A stretch of 64,000 nt of DNA from Sessilibacter corallicola (GTDB lineage: Bacteria > Pseudomonadota > Gammaproteobacteria > Pseudomonadales > Cellvibrionaceae). The notes beneath the pieces are model-generated. The model worked only from the letters and a program-made list of their open reading frames with translations, had not been told where the DNA came from and searched no databases. The DNA lies in the NCBI RefSeq assembly GCF_021290925.1, contig NZ_JAJSLX010000001.1:992001-1056000 (forward strand), in the 5' to 3' direction. The position numbers were made by a program, and so were the translations under genes. Below, in pieces: positions 54,708-64,000 of the stretch. Every line of letters begins with the position of its first letter. Positions within the stretch are counted from its first letter, which is position 1.

Positions 54708-55670
54708 TCAGAAGTGCTTGTATCCGGTTCGCTCAGGCACAACCACACGCCCTTCACTCAAACAGACACAGTCTTTACCGCGAACGATTTCACCAATAGC
54801 GGTGCATTCGATTTGATGTTGCTCTTGCAATTCTTCTAGGCGAGCAATTTTGTTGGGCGATACCGTAAAGCACACTTGATAATCGTCGCCACCGGCCAGC
54901 GCCCAATTTAACGCGGTTTCGCTGTCGGTAAGCTTTCGCAGGGGATCGGAAATCGGCAAACGTTCGGCCTCAATAACGGCACCGACACCACTGGCGTTAC
55001 AAATGTGGCCTAAATCCGCCAGCAAACCATCGGAAATATCGATGGCGCAGCGCGACACATCCGCCAACGCACGCATGGGTCGAATTTGAATTTTTGGCGT
55101 GTAGTAGCGACTCATAAAATAACTGAACGCCGATTTACCGACCTCCAATTCTTTTTTGATCACCGCCAATGCCGCCGCACCGTCGCCGACGGTTCCAGTG
55201 ACGAAAACAATATCACCAACGCGTGCTTCGGAGCGCAACATGGCTTTTTCAGGCTCGACACTGCCGTGAACTTGCAGCGTCACTGCCAGAGGGCCGCGAG
55301 TGGTATCGCCGCCAACCAGAGAAATATTGAACTCTTCCGCCGAGCGAAACAGGCCTCGACTGAATCCGGCGAGCCACTGGCTCTCGGCAGAAGGCAGCGT
55401 AATTGCCAGTGTCATCCACATAGGGTCTGCACCCATAGCGGCCAAATCACTGATGCTGACACGCAATGCCCGCTCGGCAATTAATTCAGGGTCGGCATTT
55501 TTAGGAAAATGCGAGCCGCCAATTAACGTATCGATGGAGACTGCCAGCTGGCGCCCCTGGGGCACAGTAAGCAACGCGCAATCATCGCCAATCCCGAGGT
55601 TCACACCGTAGGATGCTATTTGTCCACCGAAGTATTGATCGATTAATTCAAATTCGCTGAGATTGGCCAT
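54708..55670 (-). CDS. thiL: Thiamine-monophosphate kinase ThiL
   Basis: A ~320-residue ATP-dependent kinase producing thiamine diphosphate. The motifs are GIGDDCALLTVPQGRQLAVS, LRVSISDLAAMGADPMWMTL, LVGGDTTRGPLAVTLQVHG, RCAIDISDGLLADLGHI and LAGGDDYQVCFTV. The start taken is ATG 55670 (MANLSEFELI), which matches the family start; the frame is open 17 codons more. It lies downstream of nusB, the usual nusB-thiL-pgpA order. Confidence 0.95.
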   Translation of the reverse strand: MANLSEFELIDQYFGGQIASYGVNLGIGDDCALLTVPQGRQLAVSIDTLIGGSHFPKNADPELIAERALRVSISDLAAMGADPMWMTLAITLPSAESQWLAGFSRGLFRSAEEFNISLVGGDTTRGPLAVTLQVHGSVEPEKAMLRSEARVGDIVFVTGTVGDGAAALAVIKKELEVGKSAFSYFMSRYYTPKIQIRPMRALADVSRCAIDISDGLLADLGHICNASGVGAVIEAERLPISDPLRKLTDSETALNWALAGGDDYQVCFTVSPNKIARLEELQEQHQIECTAIGEIVRGKDCVCLSEGRVVVPERTGYKHF

Positions 55671-55761
55671 GAGGGTAATCTGTAATGGTCTAAATGGTTG
55701 GCGCGCTAACGCAGATAACACACTAAGCTTAGTGCCAATTTGATGAGCGCGCCGCGCTCAA

Positions 55762-56202
55762 TCAGTGCCCGGCACCGACTTCAACGGCCCGCAATTCGGT
55801 TGCCGTTTTATCCAATACGCCATTGATAAACTTATGAGCATCGGAGGCGCCGAATTTCTTGGCGAGAGAAACAGATTCGTTGATAACAACTTTGTAAGGA
55901 ACATCGATACGATTTTTCAGCTCGTAGGTTGCCATACGCAACAGAGCTAGGGTAATCGGATCAAGCTCTTTCAGCTGTCGATCTTGCAGATACTTGCCAA
56001 ACACTGTCTCCAGCGCATCAAGCTGCGCTGGGACTTCGTGCAACAACTCGTGGAAATACTGGATATCCACGGGCTTCATGTCGTAATCGGTACGAAATTC
56101 AGCTTCAATTACATTGATTGCTGAACCCGCCATCTGCCATTGATAAAGTGCTTGCATGGCGTAATGGCGCGCTTTGCGTCGTGCCGCAGGAGATACATTC
56201 AT
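55762..56202 (-). CDS. nusB: Transcription antitermination factor NusB
   Basis: A 146-residue helical RNA-binding protein that with NusE (S10) binds boxA in rRNA leader transcripts. The signatures are [20 protein letters not shown] near the start, [19 protein letters not shown], and [30 protein letters not shown]. The length is normal. It starts 10 nt after ribH, as in the ribH-nusB pair of most proteobacteria. Confidence 0.96.
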   Translation of the reverse strand: MNVSPAARRKARHYAMQALYQWQMAGSAINVIEAEFRTDYDMKPVDIQYFHELLHEVPAQLDALETVFGKYLQDRQLKELDPITLALLRMATYELKNRIDVPYKVVINESVSLAKKFGASDAHKFINGVLDKTATELRAVEVGAGH

Positions 56203-56212
56203 TCACTAACCT

Positions 56213-56683
56213 TTAAACTTTTGCTAAGACTGACACCATTTCCATCGCAGTGACAGCAGCTTCTTCGCCTTTGTTACCTGCTTTGGTGCCAGAACGTTCA
56301 ATCGCCTGTTCAATAGAATCGACGGTTAAAACACCGAATGATACAGGAATTGAGCTGTCGAGGGACACTTGTGCTAAGCCTTTTGTACATTCGCCAGCAA
56401 CATAATCAAAGTGTGGGGTTCCACCTCGAATCACAGCACCTAAAGCAATAATGGCATCAAATTTACCACTTCGTGCAAGTTTTTGCGCCATTATTGGAAA
56501 TTCGAACGCGCCTGGCACGTAGTAAAGGGTGATATTTTCATCCTCAACACCGTGACGGTGAAGGGCATCTAACGCACCACTTTTTAGACTTTCAACAACG
56601 AAGCTGTTCCAACGGCTGACAATAACGGCGTATTTACCAGAAACTGAGCGAAAATCGCCCTCAACTACCTGTACATCACTCAT
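56213..56683 (-). CDS. ribH: 6,7-dimethyl-8-ribityllumazine synthase RibH
   Basis: A 156-residue lumazine synthase, joining the pyrimidine and 3,4-dihydroxybutanone phosphate. The motifs are [55 protein letters not shown] and [24 protein letters not shown]. The length suits the icosahedral or decameric enzyme. It follows ribB by 50 nt and precedes nusB by 10 nt. Confidence 0.96.
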   Translation of the reverse strand: MSDVQVVEGDFRSVSGKYAVIVSRWNSFVVESLKSGALDALHRHGVEDENITLYYVPGAFEFPIMAQKLARSGKFDAIIALGAVIRGGTPHFDYVAGECTKGLAQVSLDSSIPVSFGVLTVDSIEQAIERSGTKAGNKGEEAAVTAMEMVSVLAKV

Positions 56684-56733
56684 GAAAATTACTCTCTGTT
56701 ATTCGCAATAATTCGCGACTGTTTGTTCAGAAT

Positions 56734-57846
56734 TTAAGGCGCATCAATGCGCTCAACCACTTCTAAGTCGAAACCCGACAAAGCGGTAAATTTAAGCGGA
56801 GCCGATAGGATATTCATTTTACGAACACCTAAATCGCGAAGCATTTGTGCACCGGCACCAACTTGGCGGTAGGCGGCATCTTGAGAGGGGTGGTTTTGCT
56901 TACCGCTCAACAACCAATCAATGCTTTCTTCGATTTCATGGGTTGTCATGGAATGACAAATTAACACCACAACACCAGTACCTTCGTTTTGAACGTACTC
57001 AAGTGCCTGAGTTAGGGTCCAAGATTTGTACTTTTTATCCGACTCTCGCAAGATGCTGAGAATATCGCGAGCGGTATTGAGAACATGCACACGAACCGGT
57101 ACCGGCACGTTTGGATCGATCTCACCTTTTGAAAGGACAAAATGGAATTCGTCGGTGATTAAATCGCGGTAAGTGTGAAGGTCGAACTCGCCGTACAACG
57201 TTTCCACTCGGCGCTCGTTCACACGCTCAACAGTTTGTTCTTTCACCGAGCGGTAGTGAATCAAATCGGCGATGGTGCCGACTTTTAAGTCGTGCTCTTT
57301 GGCGAATTTTTCAAGATCGGGACGACGCGCCATGGTGCCGTCTTCGTTCATGATCTCAACAATGGCCGCCGCAGGTTCGCGACCAGCAAGACGAGCGAGA
57401 TCACAACCGGCTTCGGTGTGGCCTGCACGACTCAATACGCCACCGGGCTGAGCCATCAACGGGAAAATATGGCCGGGCTGAACAATGTCGCGGGCAACGG
57501 CGTTTTCAGCAACCGCAGCGCGAATGGTTTTTGCGCGGTCAGCAGCAGAGATACCGGTGGTAACACCTTCTGCGGCTTCAATAGAAACGGTAAAGTTAGT
57601 GGAATGAGCGGCCTGATTATCACTTACCATAAGCGGTAATTCTAATGTGCGGCAGCGCTGTTCGGTCAGTGTAAGACAGATCAGACCACGGGCATGAGTC
57701 GCCATAAAATTGATGTCTTGAGGGCGAACCATATCTGCCGCCATGATCAAGTCACCTTCATTTTCTCGATCTTCATCGTCCATGAGAATAATCATCTTGC
57801 CTTGACGAATGTCTTCGATGAGTTCTTCTACTGTATTTAATTGCAT
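56734..57846 (-). CDS. ribBX: 3,4-dihydroxy-2-butanone-4-phosphate synthase with degenerate RibA-like domain (RibBX)
   Basis: A 370-residue protein. Residues ~1-205 are DHBP synthase: ILMDDEDRENEGDLIMAADMV, RGLICLTLTEQRC, HSTNFTVSIEA, and RAGHTEAGCDLARLAG with catalytic residues intact. Residues ~210-365 resemble GTP cyclohydrolase II but lack the zinc cysteine cluster (CxxxxxxCxC) and the RQEGRG motif, so this half should be inactive in GTP opening. This fits the RibBX variant described in proteobacteria; a true ribA lies at 52765-53388. Confidence 0.93.
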   Translation of the reverse strand: MQLNTVEELIEDIRQGKMIILMDDEDRENEGDLIMAADMVRPQDINFMATHARGLICLTLTEQRCRTLELPLMVSDNQAAHSTNFTVSIEAAEGVTTGISAADRAKTIRAAVAENAVARDIVQPGHIFPLMAQPGGVLSRAGHTEAGCDLARLAGREPAAAIVEIMNEDGTMARRPDLEKFAKEHDLKVGTIADLIHYRSVKEQTVERVNERRVETLYGEFDLHTYRDLITDEFHFVLSKGEIDPNVPVPVRVHVLNTARDILSILRESDKKYKSWTLTQALEYVQNEGTGVVVLICHSMTTHEIEESIDWLLSGKQNHPSQDAAYRQVGAGAQMLRDLGVRKMNILSAPLKFTALSGFDLEVVERIDAP

Positions 57847-57940
57847 AACTTGCTCGTCGAGATTGTATTTCTGTGTTTCAGATGTGCAGGCTATTACACA
57901 CCAATAATTTTAAACTGTTTGGTTTGGTTAATGACTGTCA

Positions 57941-58612
57941 TTAACGCTTATTACGACCGTCAAAACCGTTCTGGGCTAGAAACGCCATGTCGATTGAACT
58001 GCTTTGTGCATCGGCGGCTTTTTCTCCCATCAGGAGTCGCTCCAGATACCGCGAAATAACGTCGACTTCTAAATTCACTTTAGTGCCTATTTTATAGTCA
58101 CCAAAAATAGTTTCAGCAACGGTGTGCGGTACGATGGTTAACTGGAAAGTATCACCTTCAACCGCGTTCACGGTGAGGCTGGTGCCATCGACAGTGATCG
58201 ATCCTTTATAGGCTATGTATTTCGCCAGTGAACTCGGCGCTTTAACAAAAAACTGCTCGGCGCGGGCGTCGGTGTAACGATTAACAACTTCGCCAATTCC
58301 ATCGACGTGACCACTGACAATATGACCGCCCAAACGAGTTTCCGGCGTCAGCGCTTTTTCGAGGTTAACTCGGGTACCAACTTGCCACTGACCCACACTG
58401 GTAAGCTTTAATGTTTCGACAGAAACATCGGCCCAATAACCATCGCCAGGAAGATCAACAACGGTTAAGCAAACACCATTGGTCGCGATGGAATCCCCCA
58501 AACGAACATCGTTCAAGTCGAGTTTATTGGTGCGAATTCTTACCCGTAAATCACCGGATTTCGGTTCGAGAGCAACAACATCGCCAACGGCTTCGATTAT
58601 TCCTGTAAACAT
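57941..58612 (-). CDS. ribE: Riboflavin synthase alpha subunit RibE
   Basis: A 223-residue trimeric enzyme that dismutates two lumazines to riboflavin. The two homologous lumazine-binding barrels start with MFTGIIEAVGDVVAL and GGHIVSGHVDGIGEV, with GDSIATNGVCLTVVDL in the first and KGSITVDGTSLTVNAVEGD in the second. The length is normal. It lies between ribD and ribBX. Confidence 0.96.
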   Translation of the reverse strand: MFTGIIEAVGDVVALEPKSGDLRVRIRTNKLDLNDVRLGDSIATNGVCLTVVDLPGDGYWADVSVETLKLTSVGQWQVGTRVNLEKALTPETRLGGHIVSGHVDGIGEVVNRYTDARAEQFFVKAPSSLAKYIAYKGSITVDGTSLTVNAVEGDTFQLTIVPHTVAETIFGDYKIGTKVNLEVDVISRYLERLLMGEKAADAQSSSIDMAFLAQNGFDGRNKR

Positions 58613-58696
58613 GGTTCACTCATCAATTAGTCAGTCGCCCAAATTCTACCATCAAAATCAGCCTTTAACGGTTACCCAATTAGGCAATTTTAGGAT

Positions 58697-59836
58697 TCAG
58701 TTTTTTGCTTTTGGTTTGGCAATCACCTGCCAATCGCTGCCAACACTTCGAATATCGGTAATCTCAAGCTCGACTTTTTCGCTCATGGATGCCAACGGCA
58801 GTGCCAACAGTGGCCTAGCGTCCGAGCCCATCAATGTCGGTGCGATAAATACGACAATTTCGTCCACCAAACCTTGTTCAACAAAAGCACCTGCGAGAGT
58901 GGCGCCGCATTCAACCAGGATCTCATTACATTGCCGCTGTGCCAAGTCATCCAAAAGATCCGTCAGACTCACTCGATTGGCAATATCTGGCAGTGATTTC
59001 CACTCGACTGTCGGCAAAATATCGTTCGGCTTCGCGCCTGCGGTCACCCAAAGACACTCACTCTGTTCGTGAAAAAAGGGCTCGTGACCGGTCAATGTCG
59101 CGTTGGAATCGAGCACCACCCGCAATGGACGGCGAAGTCTGCCGGGGACTGGGTGATTTTTCAACGGTTGCAGCGGGATTTTTGGTAATTCGCTGTCGCG
59201 AACTGTCAATCTGGCCTGATCCATACTTACGGTTGTATGGCCAGTCACTACTGCACAGCTGCGCGCACGTAACGCCTGCACTTGTGCTCGCGCTTTGGGA
59301 CCGGTGATCCACTGACTTTCACCAGAAGCCATTGCTGTTCGGCCATCAAGGCTCATGGCTAATTTGAGTCTAACGTAGGGTCGTTGATGAACCATTCGGT
59401 GAATAAAACCAGGATTCAATGCCTGGGCTTGTTCTTCCAAAACCGGTCCTTCAACTGCGATATTTCGGTCTTGTAAATACTTGAGCCCTCTGCCCGAGAC
59501 TTGCGGATTAGGGTCTGACATGCCGTACACCAAGCGCGCAATTCCGGCTTTCTCCAAGGCTTGGCAACACGGTCCTGTGCGGCCGTGATGACTGCAAGGC
59601 TCCAAAGTTACGTAGGCTGTCGCACCGACGGCAGCTTGTGGGTCATCCAGGGAATTTAAGGCGTTAACCTCTGCGTGGCCGGTACCGGCCTCAATGTGAA
59701 AACCTTCACCGATGATTTGATGATCTTTGACGAGAACACACCCGACTCTGGGATTCGGGGAGGTCGTGTTCAACCCGCGCTCAGCCAGTTGAATCGCTCG
59801 CGCCATAAATTGATGATCTTCGACGGTGCTCGACAT
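58697..59836 (-). CDS. ribD: Bifunctional riboflavin deaminase/reductase RibD
   Basis: A 379-residue enzyme. The N-terminal deaminase (~1-145) has the zinc motifs GHAEVNAL and LEPCSHHGRTGPC. The C-terminal reductase (~150-370) has RLKLAMSLDGRTAMASGESQWI and the NADPH-binding end VECGATLAGAFVEQGLVDEI. It performs the second and third steps of riboflavin synthesis. Its ATG overlaps the nrdR stop by one base (TAATG), so the two are coupled, as in many bacteria. Confidence 0.96.
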   Translation of the reverse strand: MSSTVEDHQFMARAIQLAERGLNTTSPNPRVGCVLVKDHQIIGEGFHIEAGTGHAEVNALNSLDDPQAAVGATAYVTLEPCSHHGRTGPCCQALEKAGIARLVYGMSDPNPQVSGRGLKYLQDRNIAVEGPVLEEQAQALNPGFIHRMVHQRPYVRLKLAMSLDGRTAMASGESQWITGPKARAQVQALRARSCAVVTGHTTVSMDQARLTVRDSELPKIPLQPLKNHPVPGRLRRPLRVVLDSNATLTGHEPFFHEQSECLWVTAGAKPNDILPTVEWKSLPDIANRVSLTDLLDDLAQRQCNEILVECGATLAGAFVEQGLVDEIVVFIAPTLMGSDARPLLALPLASMSEKVELEITDIRSVGSDWQVIAKPKAKN

Positions 59837-60297
59837 TATTCTTTCTCGCGGCTTTCCAAGCGATCAATTTCTTGACGGAATTCGTTGAGATCTTTGAAGC
59901 TTCGATAAACCGACGCAAAACGCACATAGGCTACTTCATCGAGCCCACGCAATGCTCTCATGACTTGCTCACCGATCATACGCGATTGCACTTCGCGCTC
60001 GCCGGTGGCCTGTAAAAAGTGTTTGATCTGGGCGATGGCAGATTCGATTTGCTCGGTACCGACCGGGCGCTTCTCTAAAGAACGCAGTAAACCGGCCCGC
60101 AATTTTGCTTCATCGAACGGTTCTCGAACGCCGTTATTCTTGATTACGCGCGGCATCAGCAATTCAGCCACTTCATAGGTGGTGAAACGTTCTTTGCACC
60201 CCTGACATTCGCGCCGACGTCGCACCTGATCGCCTTCGGCAACTAATCGGGAATCAATAACTTTTGTATCTTCTGCGCTACAAAACGGACAATGCAT
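59836..60297 (-). CDS. nrdR: Transcriptional repressor NrdR
   Basis: A 153-residue repressor of ribonucleotide reductase genes. The N-terminal zinc ribbon [17 protein letters not shown] followed by [12 protein letters not shown], and the ATP-cone domain [20 protein letters not shown], are complete. It senses dATP/ATP. It is the first gene of the riboflavin run and divergent from hemJ, with about 110 nt in between for both promoters. Confidence 0.96.
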   Translation of the reverse strand: MHCPFCSAEDTKVIDSRLVAEGDQVRRRRECQGCKERFTTYEVAELLMPRVIKNNGVREPFDEAKLRAGLLRSLEKRPVGTEQIESAIAQIKHFLQATGEREVQSRMIGEQVMRALRGLDEVAYVRFASVYRSFKDLNEFRQEIDRLESREKE

Positions 60298-60408
60298 GGC
60301 TTAACCGAGCTTGTTATGATGGGACGGTATAAAAATTTTTGCGGCATCTTAGCACAAACCTTTTCGTTTTAGCGTATAGATGCCTGAAGCCGTCGATTAG
60401 GAGAGATT

Positions 60409-60831
60409 ATGCTTTGGGTTAAGGCCTTTCATCTATTTTTTGTTGTTGCTTGGTTCGCTGTACTTTTTTATCTGCCAAGGCTGTTTGTCTATCATGCTCA
60501 AACCGAGGATGAAGCAGGCAAAGAGCGGTTCAAAATCATGGAGCGCAAGCTCTACTGGGGAATGGGATTACCGTGCATGTTGGGCACGCTTATTCTCGGA
60601 GTATGGACGGCTACGTTTAACGCCAGCTACTATTTTTCGGCGGGTTGGATGCATGCAAAACTCGCCATCGTCGTATTGCTGATTGGTTATCACCACATGT
60701 GCGGAATGTACGTTAAGCGATTTGCAAAAGACGCAAACACCAAAAGCCATGTTTATTTTCGCTGGTTTAACGAAGTGCCGGTCTTGTTTTTGTTAGCGAT
60801 TATTATTTTGGTTATTGTTAAACCTTTTTAA
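60409..60831 (+). CDS. hemJ: Protoporphyrinogen oxidase HemJ (UPF0093)
   Basis: A 140-residue inner membrane protein with four helices, oxidising protoporphyrinogen IX in heme synthesis in bacteria without HemG or HemY. The pattern is LWVKAFHLFFVVAWFAVLFYLPRLFVYHA with the conserved His and Arg, then MERKLYWGMGLPCMLGTLILG, GWMHAKLAIVVLLIGYHH and FRWFNEVPVLFLLAIIILV. It lies in the same region as hemL. The ribosome binding site TAGGAGAG is strong. Confidence 0.92.
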   Translation: MLWVKAFHLFFVVAWFAVLFYLPRLFVYHAQTEDEAGKERFKIMERKLYWGMGLPCMLGTLILGVWTATFNASYYFSAGWMHAKLAIVVLLIGYHHMCGMYVKRFAKDANTKSHVYFRWFNEVPVLFLLAIIILVIVKPF

Positions 60832-61568
60832 ATAAAATTTTTCGGCAATCTCTCGAACAGTTTTGTAGACAAGCATTCTTCTCCAAAAAAGAATTTCTGA
60901 CTTGAGATTGCCACCAACAGACAAACCTTTATTTTCGAAAATAGCGCTTGTACTCAAGCAATAAAAATTTCCACACACGCTGAAAAAACTTTTCTGATTC
61001 TTTCTAAACCCGCCTTAATAATTAAAAACTCACCAATAAATTTAAATCGTTAATTTTAGTCTAGGTTTTCGCGATCAAACGTGTGACTCAATCATGATTT
61101 ATTGGCGTTGCGAAGCCACTGAAATCTACCCAAACAGTCAAAAACTTCGATCATTTTATTCATCCAATATTCAGATAATACTAAGTTACTATCAAGATTT
61201 ACGAGGCAGTAAACTGTTGCGTTTCCAGGTATATTTGTGAACTGAAAAATATCCTTGGTTTGATCAACACCTAATCGTTGATTTTCCCTTTTTGTAAAAT
61301 ATTAAATTCACAAAAAGTAAATGATTTCTACACATTGTGTCTTCCAGGCACAATCCGAATTAAATAGTTTAGGAATATTTTTTCGTTGTCTAAATTAGTC
61401 ACGGCCAAATAAAATTTTGCCGTTGAATATCTGAGTTTCTAGTAGCACCATTGGCGCCATTGTTGCGATTGCGTTTGGCAAGATCATTAAACGTATCGAT
61501 ATTAATGTGCTCATTTTTTGTTTCTTTCAAAGCACACATGTTCTGAGATATAACTAGAGTTACCTCAC
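60832..61568. other. Gap with a 9-bp inverted repeat after hemJ
   Basis: No gene is supported in ~740 AT-rich nt. GGCAATCTC (60844-60852) and GAGATTGCC (60904-60912) are perfect inverted copies with a smaller internal ATTCTT/AAGAAT hairpin, starting 13 nt after the hemJ stop. They may terminate or stabilise its transcript. The promoter of the ThiD-like gene lies at the right end. Confidence 0.4.
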
Positions 61569-62384
61569 ATGATTAAACACAGTACACCGAAAATACCGGT
61601 TATTCTTTGTCTAAACTGCCACGATCCGAGCGGGTTTGGTGGCATACAAGCAGATATAGAAACAGGCAGCAGCTTGGGTTGCCAAACGCTGACTGTGTTG
61701 ACAGGTGCGCTGGTTAAAGACACCCGAGAGATCAAAAAACTGGTTCCCTCAAGCCCTGAATTGGTGATTGATCAAATTCGCGCACAGCTCGAAGACACTC
61801 CTGTCGACATCATCAAAGCGGGATACATGTCGTCCATCGAAAATATCGAAGCATTGCATTCGGTGCTAATCGACTACCCAGACATTCCGTTTGTATTGGA
61901 GCCTAAGGTACTCAATGTTCCCAAGCTCTCGCCCAATTACAACGCCGAAATGATCGACGCGATTCGCTCTCTGCTGTTGCCGAAAGCCAGAGTAGCGGTT
62001 ACAACCCACGAGCAAGCACTCACGCTTTCAAACTACTCCGATACTATTGACGCCTGCGCGGCAGAAATCTTGGAGTCTGGCTGCCAACACGTATTGATCA
62101 ATGGCTCCCACAACTTCAAACCCACACGATGCAGCCAATTATTCGGTAAGCGTGGGTTAATTCACAGCTACGACTGCCAGTACGAAAACCTCTCGGAAAT
62201 TTTGTGCACCTCCACCCTCGGTGCCGCTGTCGCCTGTTATCAAGCCCACGGCTTGGCCATTCACGACGGTGTCGATCTGGCGCAAAAGTATCTGTGGGAT
62301 TCAGTATTCAAAAGTCGACAATTCGGCATGGGGGCGCCAACGCCTAACCGCATGCACTGGGCAGAAAGCTTAAGCAAGCAGTAG
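61569..62384 (+). CDS. ThiD-like kinase, divergent (phosphomethylpyrimidine kinase family)
   Basis: A 271-residue ribokinase-fold protein. The N-terminal substrate motif is LNCHDPSGFGGIQADIETGSSLG (canonical: GSDPSGGAGIQADLK), then LVKDTREIKKLVPSSPELVIDQIRAQLED and IKAGYMSS. In the C-terminal half the anion-hole and catalytic motif GTGCTLS of ThiD is replaced by LCTSTLG, so canonical pyrimidine kinase activity is doubtful. The genomic position, just upstream of hemL, is where thiD (and thiE) lie in many gammaproteobacteria; no thiE is present here. Confidence 0.82.
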   Translation: MIKHSTPKIPVILCLNCHDPSGFGGIQADIETGSSLGCQTLTVLTGALVKDTREIKKLVPSSPELVIDQIRAQLEDTPVDIIKAGYMSSIENIEALHSVLIDYPDIPFVLEPKVLNVPKLSPNYNAEMIDAIRSLLLPKARVAVTTHEQALTLSNYSDTIDACAAEILESGCQHVLINGSHNFKPTRCSQLFGKRGLIHSYDCQYENLSEILCTSTLGAAVACYQAHGLAIHDGVDLAQKYLWDSVFKSRQFGMGAPTPNRMHWAESLSKQ

Positions 62385-62439
62385 CCGAAAAGAGCACCAC
62401 AACTGCATTATCGTCATTTCGTGACTGCCTCAAACATGG

Positions 62440-62485
62440 CTGGATCGTCTCATTCGCTCATATCAACTATCGTGAGATGATCCAG
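62440..62485 (+). terminator. Terminator-like hairpin after the ThiD-like gene
   Basis: CTGGATCGTCTCA (62440-62452) pairs with TGAGATGATCCAG (62473-62485) with one mismatch, followed by GGCCCGTTTT. It ends the ThiD-like transcript before the separate hemL promoter. Confidence 0.65.
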
Positions 62486-62630
62486 GGCCCGTTTTACTCC
62501 TGTTAGCACAACCCACATCCCTGCCTACTTTTGCCTGAATTTTTTATTCGACAATGGCAAAATAGATCCTTTTACGAAATTTTGCCGAATCAACTAGTGT
62601 TTGCTAGCTGAGACCAATTAAGGACTTTGT

Positions 62631-63911
62631 ATGAGTCGATCTGAACAACTGTTTAAACAAGCCCAATCATTCATTCCTGGCGGAGTTAATTCTCCGGTCC
62701 GAGCCTTCAAAGCGGTAGGCGGTACGCCGATATTTTTCCAAAAGGCCCAAGGTGCTTATTTATACGATGTCGACGACCAGCGTTATGTTGATTACGTTCA
62801 ATCTTGGGGACCGATGATTCTCGGTCACGCCCACCCCGACGTCATTCAAGCCGTGGTTGACAAATTGCAGTACGGTTTAAGCTTTGGCGCACCGACTGAA
62901 ATCGAAACCACACTGGCTGAACAACTTTGCGACATCATTCCGGGCATGGATTTGGTGCGCTTTGTGAATTCAGGCACCGAAGCCACCATGAGCGCGATTC
63001 GCTTAGCGAGAGGCGTAACCGGTCGCGATAAAATCATTAAGTTTGAAGGCTGCTACCACGGACACAGTGATTCCTTGCTCATCAAAGCGGGGTCCGGCGC
63101 ACTCACGATGGGTGTTCCGAGTTCCCCAGGCGTACCAGCATCTCTGGCAGAACACACAATCACTCTCACCTACAACGACATCGAAGGCCTAAAACAAGCG
63201 TTTGCCGAGCTGGGTGATCAAGTAGCGTGTGTGATTGTCGAGCCGGTTGCTGGCAACATGAACTGTGTGCCTCCTGTACCAGGATTCTTAGAAGCCATCC
63301 GAGAACTTTGTGACCAATCGGGATCAGTGTTTATTGCCGACGAAGTAATGACGGGTTTTCGTGTCAGCCTTTCTGGCGCTCAGGGTCATTACGGCGTCAC
63401 TGCCGATATTACGACTCTAGGCAAGGTGATTGGCGGCGGTATGCCGGTGGGAGCATTTGGTGGCAAGCGTGAAATCATGGAACAAATTGCACCCTTAGGT
63501 CCCATTTATCAGGCGGGAACTCTTTCGGGTAACCCGGTAGCCATGGCCGCGGGATTGACCAATCTTGGGCTGATTCAGGCCGACGGCTTTTATCAAGCGC
63601 TCACCGCAAAGACACAGTTGCTTGTCGATGGTATGAAAGCCATCGCTCTCGACAAAGGCATTCCATTTACAACCAATAATGTCGGCAGCATGTTTGGTTT
63701 CTTCTTCACCGAAGAAACTAAGGTAACCAATTACTCTCAGGTTATGGCCTGTGACATTGAGCGATTCAATCGCTTCTTCCACTTAATGCTTGAACAAGGT
63801 GTTTACTTCGCGCCAGCGTCTTATGAAGCAGGATTTATGTCGCAAGCACACACGCAAGACGACATAGAGTTCACGCTCAGCGCTTGTGAACAAGCGATGT
63901 CTAAGCTGTAG
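62631..63911 (+). CDS. hemL: Glutamate-1-semialdehyde 2,1-aminomutase HemL
   Basis: A 426-residue PLP enzyme making 5-aminolevulinate in the C5 heme route. The motifs are [18 protein letters not shown] at the start, [45 protein letters not shown], and the PLP lysine in [18 protein letters not shown]. The length is normal. The start ATG follows an AAGGA box (TTAAGGACTTTGT). Confidence 0.97.
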   Translation: MSRSEQLFKQAQSFIPGGVNSPVRAFKAVGGTPIFFQKAQGAYLYDVDDQRYVDYVQSWGPMILGHAHPDVIQAVVDKLQYGLSFGAPTEIETTLAEQLCDIIPGMDLVRFVNSGTEATMSAIRLARGVTGRDKIIKFEGCYHGHSDSLLIKAGSGALTMGVPSSPGVPASLAEHTITLTYNDIEGLKQAFAELGDQVACVIVEPVAGNMNCVPPVPGFLEAIRELCDQSGSVFIADEVMTGFRVSLSGAQGHYGVTADITTLGKVIGGGMPVGAFGGKREIMEQIAPLGPIYQAGTLSGNPVAMAAGLTNLGLIQADGFYQALTAKTQLLVDGMKAIALDKGIPFTTNNVGSMFGFFFTEETKVTNYSQVMACDIERFNRFFHLMLEQGVYFAPASYEAGFMSQAHTQDDIEFTLSACEQAMSKL

Positions 63912-63930
63912 CTGTATTCAGCAAACGTAC

Positions 63931-63957
63931 AACACTGGTTCTGTGTGAACCAGTGTT
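63931..63957 (+). terminator. hemL terminator-like hairpin
   Basis: A perfect 11-bp stem, AACACTGGTTC (63931-63941) with GAACCAGTGTT (63947-63957), is followed by TGTGT, 19 nt after the hemL stop. Confidence 0.65.
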
Positions 63958-64000
63958 TGTGTCATCCAAAGGGAATTGCGGAAAACGAATACGATTCAGC

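Noticed and set aside
56734-58696. FMN riboswitch before ribBX or ribE
   Set aside because: The conserved RFN blocks are not seen in the 94-nt and 84-nt gaps, and the genes sit within a long operon.
60832-61568. A short reading frame near 61443-61551
   Set aside because: About 36 codons, no start signal or similarity; not supportable as a gene.

Overview
The window looks like the chromosome of a marine, Gram-negative gammaproteobacterium, roughly of the Cellvibrionales/Oceanospirillales kind. This rests on the gene orders recN-fur-bamE-rnfH-ratA-smpB and nrdR-ribD-ribE-ribBX-ribH-nusB-thiL-pgpA, the tmRNA tag ANDDNYGAQLAA, two large TonB-dependent receptors, Na+-coupled NSS and BCCT transporters, and an ectoine-type aspartokinase. 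The genus cannot be set from this sequence alone. Most genes have mixed base composition; the stretch from about 7.5 to 16.7 kb is clearly more AT-rich and holds accessory DNA.

Layout. 1-7.1 kb is conserved housekeeping: the recN end, fur, bamE, rnfH, ratA, a pair of Na+ symporters and smpB. 7.1-9.0 kb has small accessory genes, one of them frameshifted. ssrA (tmRNA) lies at 9011-9405 with its own terminator, and just downstream is a decayed tyrosine integrase (about 9650-10071), as expected for an island inserted at the ssrA 3' end. 10.4-13.0 kb holds the most unusual structure. Two convergent genes (a membrane protein and a SAM methyltransferase) are bracketed by a 20-bp perfect inverted repeat. 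Each repeat copy carries the ribosome binding site of the gene facing inward from it, and one copy overlaps the stop codon of an intact tyrosine recombinase gene. This is what a site-specific DNA inversion switch would look like. 13.2-15.1 kb is an unrecognised two-gene operon whose larger protein has a peptidoglycan-binding-like domain. A secreted Ig-like protein, a TRIC/UPF0126 membrane protein and a TonB receptor preceded by a 23-bp perfect palindrome follow.

21-27 kb: a TPR protein overlapping an ectoine-type aspartokinase, then doxX, a LysR regulator and a pirin. 26.8-32.5 kb: a four-gene Wadjet/MksBEFG-like plasmid-defence operon in the order Toprim (JetD), SMC (JetC), kleisin (JetA), JetB. 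32.8-36.2 kb: a zinc-starvation-type cluster (hisI, dihydroorotase, folE2, gamma carbonic anhydrase) behind a Zur-like site. 36.4-37.4 kb contains two broken genes. 37.6-39.8 kb encodes an EAL-domain c-di-GMP protein. 40.3-43.0 kb is a complete spermidine route (ornithine decarboxylase, SpeE, SpeD).

43.4-52.7 kb: a DsbA-like oxidoreductase, an RNA methyltransferase, a TPR-sulfotransferase next to a second TonB receptor, and a BCCT/MarR/YceI run. 52.8-60.3 kb is the long riboflavin operon with nrdR, nusB, thiL, pgpA, a retropepsin-like protease and a stand-alone ribA. It is followed by hemJ, a divergent ThiD-like kinase and hemL. No CRISPR array, rRNA or ordinary tRNA gene was seen.
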